A DNA stretch of 11,849 nucleotides from Roseburia sp. GTDB lineage: Bacteria; Bacillota; Clostridia; Lachnospirales; Lachnospiraceae. Below, in pieces: positions 1-7,304 of the stretch. The notes beneath the pieces are model-generated. The model searched no databases. It saw nothing but the letters and a program-made list of their open reading frames with translations, and was not told the DNA's origin. A program made the translations under genes and the position numbers. How positions within the stretch are numbered: the stretch's first letter is position 1; each line of letters starts with the position of its first letter. The stretch covers positions 1 through 11,849 of the forward strand of contig JAUUNJ010000047.1 of the NCBI GenBank assembly GCA_030844625.1, written 5' to 3'.

Positions 1-2106
1 CAGAAAATCTAAATTCCCACCCCCTTCGTATCTCTCAAAAGTTTCCTCGTATACTTCATTCCAGTCTATGTATTTTAACCGGTTACCCGGTCTGCTTGCC
101 TTCAGTCCCGGATGATGGATATGTTCTGCATTCTCCCTCTTTTTCCAGTCATTTTTTCCTTCATATGCATACTTCATTAACTCATCACTATCTTTTACAG
201 ATACTGCTCCGGTCACAATCAGATATGCGCACCAACTAATATGCTCAAGATCTGCCAGTTTATCAAACTTTCCGTTTTCTTTTGCATCTAACACATCCTC
301 ATTGAACTGCTTCATAGCATTTCTGGAATCCATATTTATTCCCACTGATTGCAGTTTGTATCTGATATGCAACGCACTTCTCTCTGAGGATACTATGCTG
401 TAATCATCTTTTTGAAAATTCTGCTCAATCTCCATCCAGTTTGCATCCTTATGGGTTTCCCTGTAATAATAACCGTGAATTTTTAATGCTCTCTTATAAA
501 GATTTGTCTTAAATCTATTTTCGTTATATTTGTCAAATACTTTTTGCAATCCCATTGGATATGCAGTAATGTTTCCCCCAATACTCTGGCTCACATTATT
601 TTCTTTATATACATATCCCACAAAAGTTTTAGTTTCCGTAATGTTTGAAATATAATGAAGCAAGGCTTGATTTCTTTTCTCATCTTCATCCAACAATATG
701 AAATAATTACATTTCTCCTTTATTTCTGCAATATGATTTTCTGTTTCTCCAGTATGCAGATAAATATTTGCCAACGATCTGCTTACTATCCTTTTGTCAA
801 TCCTATCATTGATTACTTCTGAATTAAGATATGCTTTAACTGTATGTCTTAGTTCAGGATTACTTTTCTCTGCTGAGAATTCGTTCCAGAATTCCAGTGC
901 ATCTTTTGATATGATATGAATATTTAACTCTCTGCCAAGCATCTGAACACAGGGGATTATGGACTGCAGCATTTCTTTTCTCAGTGCGTGATTACCTGCC
1001 AGTGCAACATTCAGGCTTCTATCATCCGTCTCATAATCAAATACCGGAAATTTATCCAGCATATGATAGGATAAATATAAATAATTGGCTTTGGCAGCCC
1101 TTTTCTTTGATAAGAATTCTGTGGATGTTAACATTTTATAACACTCTTTTAAATCTGACATAAAATCTGAAACAGATCTATATCTTTTAATTACTCTTTT
1201 CTCTAATGCCTTCTTTAATATACATGATAGCTTTTGTGAAATCTCTCTGCTGCATCCATAGTTTTTTTTCAACATATTTTCTATGTTTTTTGCATCAAAA
1301 TATTCCATTGGATCCAAAACATCATTTAATAATAATTGATACATATAGAACCCCAAAGAATATATATCATTTTTCTTTGTCATATATATTTTTTTCTGAC
1401 CATAAAAGAAACTTACATCGCTTCTTGATTTATCAATAAAGAATTTCATTTCCGGAGACAGATACTTTCTGTTAAATCGTATTTCTTCCAGTTCAATTTT
1501 GTCTAATTCATTTAAATCAACAACACTGTCAACATCAAAAAGCTTAATTTGTTGTAATTTGTCTATATATAAAATATTTTCCGGTTTAAAATCCAGCATG
1601 ATATAATTCGTTTCATGAAGTATCTCCAATGCTTCCAGTATTTTTATGCACACCAGTAGTTTTTCACTCAATGTGCTAAAATTATTTTCCAGTGCTCTTC
1701 CGGAATGAATATCATTTATTATGTAAAAACTATCCCCAAACTGACCATATATTATGGGTTTAACCATAATATCCATAGCTTTGGAATTTGACAGAAATAT
1801 TTGTTTTTGATAACAATCCCGAAACTGCTGCAGCAGTCTGTTGTATTCGGAATTGTTCTTTGTCAGCCGGGAAACTTTTAATTCTCCATTCTCAAGTCTG
1901 TCTATATCGAACAGTCCTTTTTTCATGTCCGGATAAAATTCCTTAATTATTACCCTTTTATCACCATATTTGTCTAACAATTTTCCCTCATACACCAATG
2001 AAGTAGTTCCTTCACCAACATATTTGTCAACTTCCACCACTGCCGCATTATTAATTTTGATTACAGTGCCACTTGTGGCATGTTTTCTTGCCTTATTCAT
2101 TAGCAT
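1..2106 (-). CDS. Ser/Thr protein-kinase-like domain fused to a Rossmann-like region and a RyR-like C-terminal domain (3' end cut by window edge)
   Basis: The visible 702 residues lack a stop. Residues 1-330 form a kinase-like domain: glycine-rich loop GEGTTSLVYEG (31-41), ATP-anchoring Lys55 in IIKEF, catalytic loop MLDFKPEN (His and Arg of HRD replaced by Met and Leu, but Asp172, Lys174 and Asn177 kept), metal-binding Asp191 in FDVD (DFG glycine replaced), YLSPE as the APE motif (215-219), and F-helix DIYSLG (247-252). Residues about 365-500 look Rossmann-like (VALAGN; NYFILLDEDEKRNQALL). Residues about 530-590 (ALKIHGYYY, then IRYKLQSVG) and 620-690 (LEHISWCAYLIVTGA, HHPGL) resemble RyR-domain proteins. 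No membrane segment is seen, so it is probably cytoplasmic. It is the last visible gene of an operon and overlaps the 972-residue gene by 14 bases. I chose the ATG at 2106 because an AAGGAG lies 12 bases upstream; the ATG at 2100 would be 18 bases away. An in-frame stop directly precedes 2106. It probably phosphorylates an operon partner. Kinase call good, RyR call moderate. Confidence 0.85.
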   Translation of the reverse strand, partial: MLMNKARKHATSGTVIKINNAAVVEVDKYVGEGTTSLVYEGKLLDKYGDKRVIIKEFYPDMKKGLFDIDRLENGELKVSRLTKNNSEYNRLLQQFRDCYQKQIFLSNSKAMDIMVKPIIYGQFGDSFYIINDIHSGRALENNFSTLSEKLLVCIKILEALEILHETNYIMLDFKPENILYIDKLQQIKLFDVDSVVDLNELDKIELEEIRFNRKYLSPEMKFFIDKSRSDVSFFYGQKKIYMTKKNDIYSLGFYMYQLLLNDVLDPMEYFDAKNIENMLKKNYGCSREISQKLSCILKKALEKRVIKRYRSVSDFMSDLKECYKMLTSTEFLSKKRAAKANYLYLSYHMLDKFPVFDYETDDRSLNVALAGNHALRKEMLQSIIPCVQMLGRELNIHIISKDALEFWNEFSAEKSNPELRHTVKAYLNSEVINDRIDKRIVSRSLANIYLHTGETENHIAEIKEKCNYFILLDEDEKRNQALLHYISNITETKTFVGYVYKENNVSQSIGGNITAYPMGLQKVFDKYNENRFKTNLYKRALKIHGYYYRETHKDANWMEIEQNFQKDDYSIVSSERSALHIRYKLQSVGINMDSRNAMKQFNEDVLDAKENGKFDKLADLEHISWCAYLIVTGAVSVKDSDELMKYAYEGKNDWKKRENAEHIHHPGLKASRPGNRLKYIDWNEVYEETFERYEGGGNLDFL

Positions 2107-5011
2107 TTATATGCATCTCTCCTTCTATGATCTCAATAATTGTTTCGTTGTCATTTTCTCCCGATATTACAATTTCACATTCCTCTTTTGTCTTGAACCT
2201 GATGATTTTATAGTTTTTATCCTGATACAGCTTTGGAAACATATACACATTTTGTTTCTCCTTGGTTTTCCATGAATATAGTTCTTCCCATAAACCACTA
2301 TCTTTATTTTTAATCAGCAGTTGAAATGTTTCCCCCTTTACAGCATTTCCATTTTTATTTCTTATAAAAAAGCAATGTATCAACGGATGACTTCTGCTAT
2401 ACAATGCTTTATACAGTTCATAGGGCTGATCGCATGCTAAAAGCAGCAATATAAAAGAATCATATGGATATCCTGTATTAAATTCAAGGAAACCACATTT
2501 ATTCATAATCTCATTGACTTCTATTGAAAAATCAGACTGCAATTCATCCAAGTCCAATTCCCACAATCCTATTTCTTCATCATTTAGATATTTCTTTGAA
2601 TAAATAATCAGAAAGTATGTCAATATCATGTTTCTTATAAGTTCCTCATCCTCATATTTCTTATCTTTATCTTTCTGCATGAGAGAATGATTAAAATTAT
2701 TTAAATTAAGTAAATAATTTTTATCATAATTCATTAAATGAATCTTATAGTCTTCATATTTTTCTGCATACTTTTTAATTTCTTTATCCTGAATGTCTAC
2801 CTCATCATCTCCCCGCATATGTTTTAATAATAAACTGTAATTCTGCTCAAACTCAGGAATTTCATTCTGGACGCTTGCCTCTATGTATTCTTCATTTGGA
2901 AATACTTTCATTGCATTAACAGCAGTTACATCTGCTATCTTTTCATCACAACAATATAATTTCTGATTCTTTTCAAAAATATTAAATACTCTAATATTTT
3001 TTTTATCTCCATCCTGTATTTTATTCATAATTTCAGTCAAATTTGTACACTCTATTTCAATACTCTGTTCACACTTAATCCCCTCTGATTCATAAGTTTT
3101 ATCCACTCTATAATGATATATATTTCCCTTGCTTTCAAAACTTAAGATTGTTCCCTGCGGAATACAGTATCTTCGATCACATTCAACGCATACATAATTA
3201 TCATGTTTATCACCTGGGCAATAATGTAATGAGCCATTTCTAAATACATATATTTTATGAATTCCTTCCACCTGTGCATCTGCCACAAGTTCCTGTCCAC
3301 CCTTTATGGGGTCTGATAGGGGCTCTGGGTTACTCTCCATTGGGATTACACGCATTTTCAACGTCTTTAATTTATTAATGCTTTCTGTTGTTTCATAACT
3401 GCATGTATATACCTTTCCTTCCTGATCTGCAATGTCAAAAGATACTTTTGTTCCAACGGGAATTTCTACATCCGGAGAACATACAATTTTAAAATAACCT
3501 GTACCATTATCTCCTTCTGTTGTGAATCTGATTGCTCCACCCAAATGAATTTCCTTTATTTTATCTGCATTTTGGTTTGCTCCCAGCATAATATTTATTT
3601 TTCCATTACGTATATATTCTTCTTTTACCATTTTTGGTGCACGGCGCCTTTCAATTTTCCCCGTATGAATTAATGCGTCTCTGATTAACGGATACATCTT
3701 TTCATCTGTAACGGACCGTACTTTTAACTTTTGTTCTACATATCTGGTAGTAAACTCATAATCCTTATTTGTTTTAAAATAAACCGGAACTATTTTTTTT
3801 CTATTTTGCTCCTGTACAATAATATTTGTCCAAAATTTTGTTCCTTTCTTTAAAATAAAATCATCATAATATCCTATATTAACCGTTATCCTATGTTGAG
3901 CATTATATTCTTCCAGCATTTTTCTTAATTTGTTGTCTCTGAACACTGCTGCTTCCTCATTCGAATCCTCATTTTTTTGAAACAATCGGCTTATTTCAGA
4001 AATTAAGTATTCAATCTTCCTTCCGGAAGTTCTTTTTGCCCCTTTAACTGTATTTCCTATTTCTTTCTTTTTGGCTCTTTTTTTGTATTCTGCAGACCGG
4101 ATAGATTCTGATAAATATAGATTTTCCCCTAAAAATAATAATAACTGCTCCTCCTTTTTCTTAAATATCCAGTCGCTGTTACCATTCTTTTCACTTACCT
4201 CTTTTATGATTTCTTTAACTGTTCCAGTGATTAATTGAGTATATCCACTCTTTTCCGGTACCTCTGTCTCTTTCATTATTTCAACATCCGAATAAATTTT
4301 TTTTAAATTCTCATAACATTCAAAATAATTCTTTTCCCCTGCAAACTCCAATACGATATAATGAAACACTCTCGCTTTGTCATAATAATTTACGGATTTA
4401 AACAGTACTTTTTTTGTGAAAAATGTGTAATCTTCAATACTCATTTTTGTTCCAAAAGCCAACTCTTCCAACAGTTTACTTTCATTCTCTCCCCTCTTAA
4501 ATTCCAGCAATCTGGAAAAATATTGTCTCCAATATGCTGTTTCGATTTCTGTCTTGTCCTCCATATTATTGCCTTGCACAGCTTTTTCCCATTTACTCTC
4601 CAGACCGTTTTTCTTTAACCATTTATGAAATATTTCATTATCATAATTCTCCAGCCATGTAAAAAAGCCATTTTCTTCAAATTTCTGACGTACTTTTTCC
4701 GACAATGCGGCAGTTAGCATATCATCTTTTATTCTTATACCCTGTTCTAATTCTTTATAGATTTCTTTTATTTTTTTATTTTTTTCTCCACAGATGCTTA
4801 ACAAATAACAAATAACATATTTATATCTTGGTTGAAATTTAAACTCTCCAATTTTGTCAAAAAATTTTGTTGGACATTTTACCACATCATCATACTCCCA
4901 TCTCTGAAGATCCTCTCTCTCATTTATACTGTCTTCATCAAACAATTGATACCAGTCTTTACTTTCTTTCTCAACCCGCTCTGTTTCTCCTGATGTGATT
5001 CTTTTGTTCAT
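2093..5011 (-). CDS. Large conserved-type protein of unknown function between PP2C and kinase genes, with internal beta-domain duplication
   Basis: I do not recognise this 972-residue family. No signal peptide or membrane segment is evident, so it is probably cytoplasmic. Residues 1-350 are charged and mainly helical, with a lysine-rich stretch at 309-332. Residues 370-470 look alpha/beta. Two related beta-rich units follow at about 505-545 and 603-642, sharing the pattern IP-x-GT-x-x-SF, then G-x-(V/I)-Y, then an aromatic/Thr/Glu-Ser end. Residues 720-880 are again helical. The tail (878-965) has the rhythm of a Cna-B/prealbumin-like sandwich (GNAVKGETFQLLI, later KNVYMFPKLY-like and NYKIIRF segments). 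Cysteines at 598, 608, 611 and 616 cluster but do not make a standard zinc ribbon. Its start overlaps the phosphatase stop in TAATG, behind GGGAGG, and its stop lies inside the kinase start (ATGAATAA). This tight coupling suggests it is the substrate or scaffold of the kinase/phosphatase pair. That role is inference. Confidence 0.9.
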   Translation of the reverse strand: MNKRITSGETERVEKESKDWYQLFDEDSINEREDLQRWEYDDVVKCPTKFFDKIGEFKFQPRYKYVICYLLSICGEKNKKIKEIYKELEQGIRIKDDMLTAALSEKVRQKFEENGFFTWLENYDNEIFHKWLKKNGLESKWEKAVQGNNMEDKTEIETAYWRQYFSRLLEFKRGENESKLLEELAFGTKMSIEDYTFFTKKVLFKSVNYYDKARVFHYIVLEFAGEKNYFECYENLKKIYSDVEIMKETEVPEKSGYTQLITGTVKEIIKEVSEKNGNSDWIFKKKEEQLLLFLGENLYLSESIRSAEYKKRAKKKEIGNTVKGAKRTSGRKIEYLISEISRLFQKNEDSNEEAAVFRDNKLRKMLEEYNAQHRITVNIGYYDDFILKKGTKFWTNIIVQEQNRKKIVPVYFKTNKDYEFTTRYVEQKLKVRSVTDEKMYPLIRDALIHTGKIERRRAPKMVKEEYIRNGKINIMLGANQNADKIKEIHLGGAIRFTTEGDNGTGYFKIVCSPDVEIPVGTKVSFDIADQEGKVYTCSYETTESINKLKTLKMRVIPMESNPEPLSDPIKGGQELVADAQVEGIHKIYVFRNGSLHYCPGDKHDNYVCVECDRRYCIPQGTILSFESKGNIYHYRVDKTYESEGIKCEQSIEIECTNLTEIMNKIQDGDKKNIRVFNIFEKNQKLYCCDEKIADVTAVNAMKVFPNEEYIEASVQNEIPEFEQNYSLLLKHMRGDDEVDIQDKEIKKYAEKYEDYKIHLMNYDKNYLLNLNNFNHSLMQKDKDKKYEDEELIRNMILTYFLIIYSKKYLNDEEIGLWELDLDELQSDFSIEVNEIMNKCGFLEFNTGYPYDSFILLLLACDQPYELYKALYSRSHPLIHCFFIRNKNGNAVKGETFQLLIKNKDSGLWEELYSWKTKEKQNVYMFPKLYQDKNYKIIRFKTKEECEIVISGENDNETIIEIIEGEMHINANE
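2119..2124 (-). promoter_or_regulatory. Ribosome binding site for the kinase gene
   Basis: The minus strand reads AAGGAG here, 12 bases before the ATG at 2106 and 18 before the ATG at 2100. The long spacing favours the upstream start but leaves it uncertain. The site lies inside the coding end of the preceding gene, so terminating ribosomes could also re-initiate at ATGAATAA. Confidence 0.5.
3086..3499 (-). repeat. Diverged tandem duplication of a beta-rich unit within the 972-residue protein
   Basis: Residues 505-545 and 603-642 align by eye without large gaps. VCSPDVEIPVGTKVSFD corresponds to VECDRRYCIPQGTILSFE, and GKVYTCSYETTES corresponds to GNIYHYRVDKTYES. The copies are about 98 residues apart. 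The similarity is clear in protein and not in DNA, so the duplication is old. It implies two copies of one small beta domain, perhaps for binding. Confidence 0.55.
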
Positions 5012-5709
5012 TATGCGTCCTCCCTGCTTAATAAAATAACACTCTGATCATCCTCCTTTCCTGCAAACTCCTCTTTACTGCATTTTGTTCTCTTTATAAA
5101 TTCATTCCATTGATTTTTATACAATGGAAAATTGTAAACACCATCTGATATGAGTATAATTTCTCTGGTGTTTTCCAATTCTCCTCTATATAACTTGATA
5201 TTATTAATAGCTGTTTCCGATGTGGATAATACGGTCTGATTCGAAAAAAGCCCATTTGTAGGATAGGATAGGATTTTTATCTCTTTATTTCTAAACAAAA
5301 TTATACCATCCCCAAGATGTACTGCACAATATAATTCTTTTTCTAAATCAATGCAGACACCTAAAATTGTAGATGAAAACTGTTCTTTTGGAAAATTGTA
5401 TTCGCTCATTAATTTTTCAATAATTCGCTGCATCTTTATCAACAGTGTATATGTTACATTCTCCTCCTTTTCTTTCATTATTTCATCAAATTCATTTAGC
5501 AAAAAATCATTGATTGCATCTGCTATTTTTTCACCGGCAAGAATGTTAATATCGTTGTCTCCCACACCATCGACCAATGCAATTGACTGTCGATTGCCAG
5601 ATTGTTTGTATGCCACTCTGTCCTGGCATAGCATTTTTCTTATTTGATGCCTCTTTCCTGTTTTTTTCTTCATATAACAGTTCCATAGATTTTTACTTTC
5701 TTCGTCCAT
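5011..5709 (-). CDS. Compact PP2C-family Ser/Thr protein phosphatase
   Basis: This 232-residue protein should remove phosphate from Ser/Thr residues using two metal ions, opposing the kinase encoded two genes downstream. The PP2C motifs appear in order: CQDRV (Asp30), ALVDGVGDN (Asp47, Gly48), FSSTILGV (111-118), HLGDGIILF (Asp134), LISDGV (Asp189) and EDDQSVILL (Asp220/Asp221). All expected metal-binding aspartates seem present, so the enzyme is probably active. It is close to the minimal length for a PP2C core and has no signal peptide, membrane segment or sensor domain. The usual ADGMGG is VDGVGDN here. The start at 5709 follows GAAGGAG with a 7-base gap. The stop overlaps the next start by one base (TAATG). 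It lies 88 bases after the 54-residue gene, with a hairpin in the gap. Confidence 0.9.
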   Translation of the reverse strand: MDEESKNLWNCYMKKKTGKRHQIRKMLCQDRVAYKQSGNRQSIALVDGVGDNDINILAGEKIADAINDFLLNEFDEIMKEKEENVTYTLLIKMQRIIEKLMSEYNFPKEQFSSTILGVCIDLEKELYCAVHLGDGIILFRNKEIKILSYPTNGLFSNQTVLSTSETAINNIKLYRGELENTREIILISDGVYNFPLYKNQWNEFIKRTKCSKEEFAGKEDDQSVILLSREDA

Positions 5710-5745
5710 TTATATTCTCCTTCTTTTTTCCCCGGATTAAGTTTC

Positions 5746-5780
5746 GAAGGCAACCTGCATAAATACTAAAGGCTGCCTTC
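5746..5780 (-). other. Stem-loop between the 54-residue gene and the phosphatase gene
   Basis: Ten-base arms GAAGGCAGCC and GGTTGCCTTC (minus strand) pair fully with one G-U, around a 15-base loop, starting 17 bases after the small gene's stop. No T-run follows, so it is not a classical terminator. It could attenuate or process the operon transcript, or stabilise the upstream mRNA. Confidence 0.6.
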
Positions 5781-5797
5781 CGCTTAAACATTATTTA

Positions 5798-5962
5798 CTA
5801 TCTTTTCAATTTAAGTACCAACTCTTTTACCGGCTGGTCGTCACAATATTCTTCCAATTCGGCTTTAATTCTCTGCAATTCTGCCTTATCACCTCTTCTG
5901 TATGCCTCTTCGATTCTCTCAGCATAATCATAATACTCACTGGTTGATAATGTTTTTTCCAT
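5798..5962 (-). CDS. Small charged helical protein (54 residues), first gene of the phosphatase/kinase operon
   Basis: The reading frame MEKTLSTSEYYDYAERIEEA onward to VLKLKR gives 54 residues, rich in Glu, Lys and Arg. It looks like a helical hairpin, residues 8-23 and 25-40, with heptad-like Leu/Ile spacing. There is no signal peptide or membrane segment. An AAAGGAG at 5970-5976 sits 7 bases before the ATG, and a strong extended -10 promoter lies about 50 bases upstream. These two signals make it a real gene despite its size. It opens the operon containing PP2C, the large protein and the kinase, so it may be a small adaptor or regulator of one of them. I do not recognise the family. Confidence 0.75.
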   Translation of the reverse strand: MEKTLSTSEYYDYAERIEEAYRRGDKAELQRIKAELEEYCDDQPVKELVLKLKR

Positions 5963-6014
5963 AATGTTTCTCCTTTCTTTGTACGCCTTTGGGCGAAATA
6001 TTTTTTACACTGTC

Positions 6015-6023
6015 ACTATAACA
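6015..6023 (-). promoter_or_regulatory. Extended -10 promoter of the phosphatase/kinase operon
   Basis: The minus strand reads TGTTATAGT, an extended -10 (TG-n-TATAAT) with one mismatch, preceded by long A and T runs that could act as an UP-like element. There is no good -35 box at 17 bases. The predicted start site is about 45 bases before the small gene. A minor 4-bp hairpin (CGCC-CAAA-GGCG, 5984-5995) lies in the leader. Confidence 0.6.
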
Positions 6024-6106
6024 AATATATGAAAAAATTTTTTTTGCGGAAAAACCTTTTTTATTTTTGGATGGGACAATAAAAATATCATTACAAGTGT
6101 ACATTT

Positions 6107-7144
6107 TTATTTCTCCACATTATTTAACATCAATATTTCTTTTGTCCGCTCATCAGCATATGCCCGGGCATCACGTTCTAATGGTTGTGTTGCATATCCT
6201 ATATAGCTTTCCTCCGGAGAGATATAATTTTCAAAGTTATTCTTCCACTCCGACAATTGAAAAAAATACATTAATTCGGATATCTCTTTCATATCTTCTG
6301 CAGCCAAAACACATTGATAGCAATAAGCATGAAAGGTTTCATGAATGACAGTATTCACTACTTCGGAAACATCACTTGAATTCATATGCTGCCTATCTAT
6401 GTAAACTTTATTTTTCTCCAGATTTTCATTGTATCCTCCCAGTGTACCATCACTCAGTTTTGACGCAGAAAGGGTAATTTTTTCGCACTTCAATTTTTGA
6501 GAACACTCGATATCAACTACTTTCTGTAATAATGTAATTTTTTCTTTTTCATTTAACCCTCTCCATGTATCTTCATCCAACTTGGAATATATTTGATTCC
6601 AATTATCCATTTGCTGATTAGAATTATTACTTGCTTCTATTGCATAAAATGGTAACATTCTTGCACACAATGTGAGCACAAACAATATTACAATCGTTAC
6701 GTTTGAAAATTCCAGCAAGCGGTTAATAATCGCAATTCTGAACTGTACAGCCCGTCTACTTTTTTCAACAATAGAGTGCCAGTTTCGATATATTAATATC
6801 ATCGAAAATACTGCCAGAAGAAAACTCACGCTAAAAACAATGGCTGTATATTCTTCTATATATTTAAAGACAAGAATTATTCCCATGGGAACAACTGCCA
6901 GATATATATCCTGACAGGAAAGATCATAAATATCTTCTGATTTCATTTTTAAATACATATTTATTACAAACATAATTATCATTAAAATCCGCCAGATCAT
7001 TATTACCTGTGATTTTGCTATTTGCATTCCAATCAGATTCATATGTATGGAATCCGCTATATATGACCTGAAAATAATTCCTGTCATAACATACCAAAAC
7101 AAATAATCTGCACTATCTTTTATAATCTTTTTCAATGTGTTCAT
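6107..7144 (-). CDS. Five-helix membrane protein with outward-facing HExxH metallopeptidase-like domain
   Basis: The protein has 345 residues. Hydrophobic segments lie at about 13-30, 47-65, 80-96, 99-119 and 149-169. The loop after helix 4 is rich in Lys/Arg (YRNWHSIVEKSRRAV), which places it inside and the C-terminal 175 residues outside. That domain carries HETFH (268-272), a zinc-binding HExxH, and a later PLERDARAYADE in which Glu323 suits a third ligand, as in gluzincin-type enzymes. A membrane-anchored zinc peptidase is the likely role; the substrate is unknown. I chose the ATG at 7144 because AAGGAG lies 7 bases upstream. A longer open frame from 7252 would begin inside the preceding gene's terminator and is rejected. 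No convincing promoter is visible, so expression may need read-through from the TIR gene. It lies between the TIR gene and the phosphatase operon. Confidence 0.85.
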   Translation of the reverse strand: MNTLKKIIKDSADYLFWYVMTGIIFRSYIADSIHMNLIGMQIAKSQVIMIWRILMIIMFVINMYLKMKSEDIYDLSCQDIYLAVVPMGIILVFKYIEEYTAIVFSVSFLLAVFSMILIYRNWHSIVEKSRRAVQFRIAIINRLLEFSNVTIVILFVLTLCARMLPFYAIEASNNSNQQMDNWNQIYSKLDEDTWRGLNEKEKITLLQKVVDIECSQKLKCEKITLSASKLSDGTLGGYNENLEKNKVYIDRQHMNSSDVSEVVNTVIHETFHAYCYQCVLAAEDMKEISELMYFFQLSEWKNNFENYISPEESYIGYATQPLERDARAYADERTKEILMLNNVEK

Positions 7145-7151
7145 CTGAGTT

Positions 7152-7157
7152 CTCCTT
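7152..7157 (-). promoter_or_regulatory. Ribosome binding site fixing the start of the membrane metallopeptidase gene
   Basis: AAGGAG on the minus strand, 7 bases before the ATG at 7144. It is the only good site near any candidate start in this frame. Confidence 0.8.
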
Positions 7158-7219
7158 TTGTACATCCATATTTCTTGAGAACACCGTAACATGCCTGCAA
7201 AAATAATTTTTTTACACAC

Positions 7220-7263
7220 AAAAAACATCTCGAACGCCACATTACCTGGCATTCGGGATGTTC
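7220..7263 (-). terminator. Rho-independent terminator after the TIR gene
   Basis: On the minus strand AACATC-C-CGAA-T-GCCA pairs with TGGC-G-TTCG-A-GATGTT around the loop GGTAATG. There is one C/A mismatch and one U-G pair, and a run of six T follows. It starts about 42 bases after the TIR stop codon. Confidence 0.85.
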
Positions 7264-7304
7264 TTCAATACGCATCTGAATGAATCTTCATTCCATGTTA
7301 TAAA

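Noticed and set aside
1206..2275. Plus-strand open frames of 77 and 101 codons opposite the kinase gene
   Set aside because: They are antisense to conserved kinase motifs, rich in Phe/Leu/Ile/Ser as expected of reverse frames, and lack ribosome sites.
3170..3220. Cysteine-rich stretch (residues 598-616) of the large protein as a zinc ribbon
   Set aside because: The spacing is irregular, and the same segment aligns with the first beta unit, which lacks three of the four cysteines.
2093..5011. vWA/TerY domain in the large protein, to make a TerY-P triad
   Set aside because: No DxSxS metal-site motif or matching Thr/Asp pattern is visible.
6035..6060. Runs of A and T near 6035-6060 as a terminator
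   Set aside because: Only a two-base G-C clamp is present and no stable stem forms. It more likely helps the downstream promoter.
6078..6111. AT-only inverted repeat (AATAAAAAT/ATTTTTATT) at the end of the peptidase gene as a terminator
   Set aside because: The stem has no G-C pair, so it would be too weak. It probably reflects base composition.
7145..7252. Open frame extending the membrane peptidase by 36 residues upstream
   Set aside because: The extension starts inside the TIR terminator and lacks a ribosome site. The start at 7144 has AAGGAG 7 bases before it.
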